Source: Capnocytophaga sputigena (GTDB taxonomy: Bacteria > Bacteroidota > Bacteroidia > Flavobacteriales > Flavobacteriaceae). From it: DNA of 64,000 bases. The DNA is taken from positions 248,001-312,000 of the forward strand of contig NZ_UAVP01000003.1 in the NCBI RefSeq assembly GCF_900446695.1, read 5' to 3'. Below are positions 60,661 through 64,000 of the stretch, one piece after another. How positions within the stretch are numbered: position 1 is the stretch's first letter; the number at the start of each line of letters is the position of its first letter. The notes beneath the pieces are model-generated. The model worked only from the letters and a program-made list of their open reading frames with translations, had not been told where the DNA came from and ran no database searches. The position numbers and the translations under genes were made by a program.

Positions 60661-61605
60661 ATGGATTTTAGAACAATTGTACCTATCTCTAAAACAACAA
60701 AAAGCATTACTTACTATACTCCTATAGTGAGTTTAGGCTCCTGTTTTGCTGTGAATATGGCACAAAAGTTCGCTTATTACAAATTTCCTATTACTGTAAA
60801 TCCGTTTGGGGTGCTCTTTCACCCTTTGGCTATTGAGAATATATTGCAACACACTATTGAAAATTCTCGTTATACAGCTGAAGATTTTTTTCTTCACAAT
60901 GAATTGTGGCATAGTTTCGATTTTCATTCGGATATGAGTCAGTCCTCACTCAAAGAGGCAATACAGTTGGCTAACAGCCAGCAAATACAATTACAACAAG
61001 CCTTACAAGAGGCGAGCTTTTGTTTTATCACCTTGGGGACAGCTTGGATATATATCTACAACAGCACCGATACTATTGTAGCAAATTGCCACAAATTGCC
61101 CTCTCAACACTTTTCTAAACGATTGCTATCAGTTGAAGAAATTACAGAAAGCCTCAGCCATATTATCGCTTTACTGAAACAACTCAACCCTTCAATAACT
61201 GTTATTTTCACTATTTCACCTGTACGACATATCAAAGATGGTTTCTTTGAAAATCAAGTGAGTAAATCACAACTTTTCTCGGCTTTATACCCGCTTATCA
61301 CTGATAACAAGAGCCTTTATTTTCCTGCTTACGAATTGCTATTAGACGAATTGCGCGACTATCGTTTCTATGCCAATGATATGGTGCATCCATCGGAAAT
61401 GGCTATCAATTATATTTGGGAACGATTAGTTACTACTTATATAGAAACTACTACTCAAGTAGATATGAAACAAGTAGATAGTATCCAAAAAGGCTTATCT
61501 CATCGCCCGTTTAACCCTGAAACTGAAAGTCATCAGCAGTTTTTAGCACAATTACAACAAAAAATGGAGGCATTTACTATGAAATACCCCCATATTAGGT
61601 TTTAG
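60661..61605 (+). CDS. GSCFA domain protein
   Basis: This 314-residue protein has the eponymous motif SLGSCFAVNMAQKF (about residues 22-35), then GVLFHPLAIENILQ, FITLGTAWIYI and FTISPVRHIKDGFFENQVSK, the SGNH-like GSCFA layout, with NDMVHPSEMAINYIWERL as the closing element holding a His. The family is common in Bacteroidota; function is unknown but the fold suggests a hydrolase or transferase on small molecules or glycans. No signal peptide. It follows the alkyltransferase gene after 10 bases and converges with the beta-galactosidase gene. Confidence 0.9.
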   Translation: MDFRTIVPISKTTKSITYYTPIVSLGSCFAVNMAQKFAYYKFPITVNPFGVLFHPLAIENILQHTIENSRYTAEDFFLHNELWHSFDFHSDMSQSSLKEAIQLANSQQIQLQQALQEASFCFITLGTAWIYIYNSTDTIVANCHKLPSQHFSKRLLSVEEITESLSHIIALLKQLNPSITVIFTISPVRHIKDGFFENQVSKSQLFSALYPLITDNKSLYFPAYELLLDELRDYRFYANDMVHPSEMAINYIWERLVTTYIETTTQVDMKQVDSIQKGLSHRPFNPETESHQQFLAQLQQKMEAFTMKYPHIRF

Positions 61606-61621
61606 GTTTCAGGGTTAGAGA

Positions 61622-64000
<2,379 letters not shown>

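Overview
The window reads as a Bacteroidota chromosome, most likely class Flavobacteriia and close to Capnocytophaga. The base composition is AT-rich. Promoters follow the Bacteroidota pattern (TTTG or TTG, about 19 bases, then TAnnTTTG), and Shine-Dalgarno sequences are mostly absent. The gene content includes a SusC/RagA receptor, DUF3098 beside ftsX, DUF6427 beside upp, a GSCFA protein, an M64 peptidase and many lipoproteins and outer-membrane beta-barrels. Genus assignment is inference from content, not from a marker gene. I see no rRNA, tRNA, CRISPR array, insertion sequence or prophage, and no stretch over 300 bases without a gene.

Layout. 1-3100: a DUF4139 protein (cut by the left edge) and a flotillin-like SPFH protein. 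3087-7041: a very AT-rich accessory patch with a pentapeptide-repeat membrane protein and a three-gene operon of small secreted proteins, one split by an 8-bp tandem duplication. 7102-16883: housekeeping genes (MacB/FtsX-type permease, purH, MlaE-like permease, a YrdC/Sua5 protein, a thioesterase, an M3 peptidase) and a membrane pyrophosphatase fused to an OmpA domain. 17000-17914: a patch of orphan immunity-like genes with a gene remnant. 17923-24518: gltS, yebC, a CapA-like phosphoesterase, psd, and an outer-membrane barrel/OmpA pair. 24715-28827: a TlpA-like thioredoxin lipoprotein and a catalytic/non-catalytic M16 peptidase pair. 28888-33694: an MBOAT acyltransferase with two SGNH proteins, probably an envelope O-acylation cassette. 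33803-34983: cbpA-cbpM. 35007-39038: a SusC-like transporter with a DUF1735/LamG lipoprotein where SusD would be expected.

39265-42701 is a co-directional run (ftsX, DUF3098, ferredoxin, barrel, degenerate Rieske-like lipoprotein, DUF6427) that converges on upp with a 27-bp overlap. 43469-50860 holds small barrels, a NamZ-like muramidase divergent from a LolC/E-type permease, a U32 peptidase, uppP, a PAP2 phosphatase and a methyltransferase. 50993-53071 holds two tandem apbE paralogs, the second lacking several flavin-binding motifs. 53149-64000 holds mtnN, an M64 peptidase, a GT9 glycosyltransferase, a DUF2807 protein, aroQ, an AsmA-like protein overlapping an alkyltransferase gene, a GSCFA protein, and a GH2 beta-galactosidase cut by the right edge.

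Envelope building dominates: lipid precursor, lipid-carrier recycling, surface glycan acylation, nutrient uptake and peptidoglycan turnover. The most interesting items are the pyrophosphatase-OmpA fusion, the frameshifted secreted protein, the divergent ApbE copy and the SusC unit without SusD.
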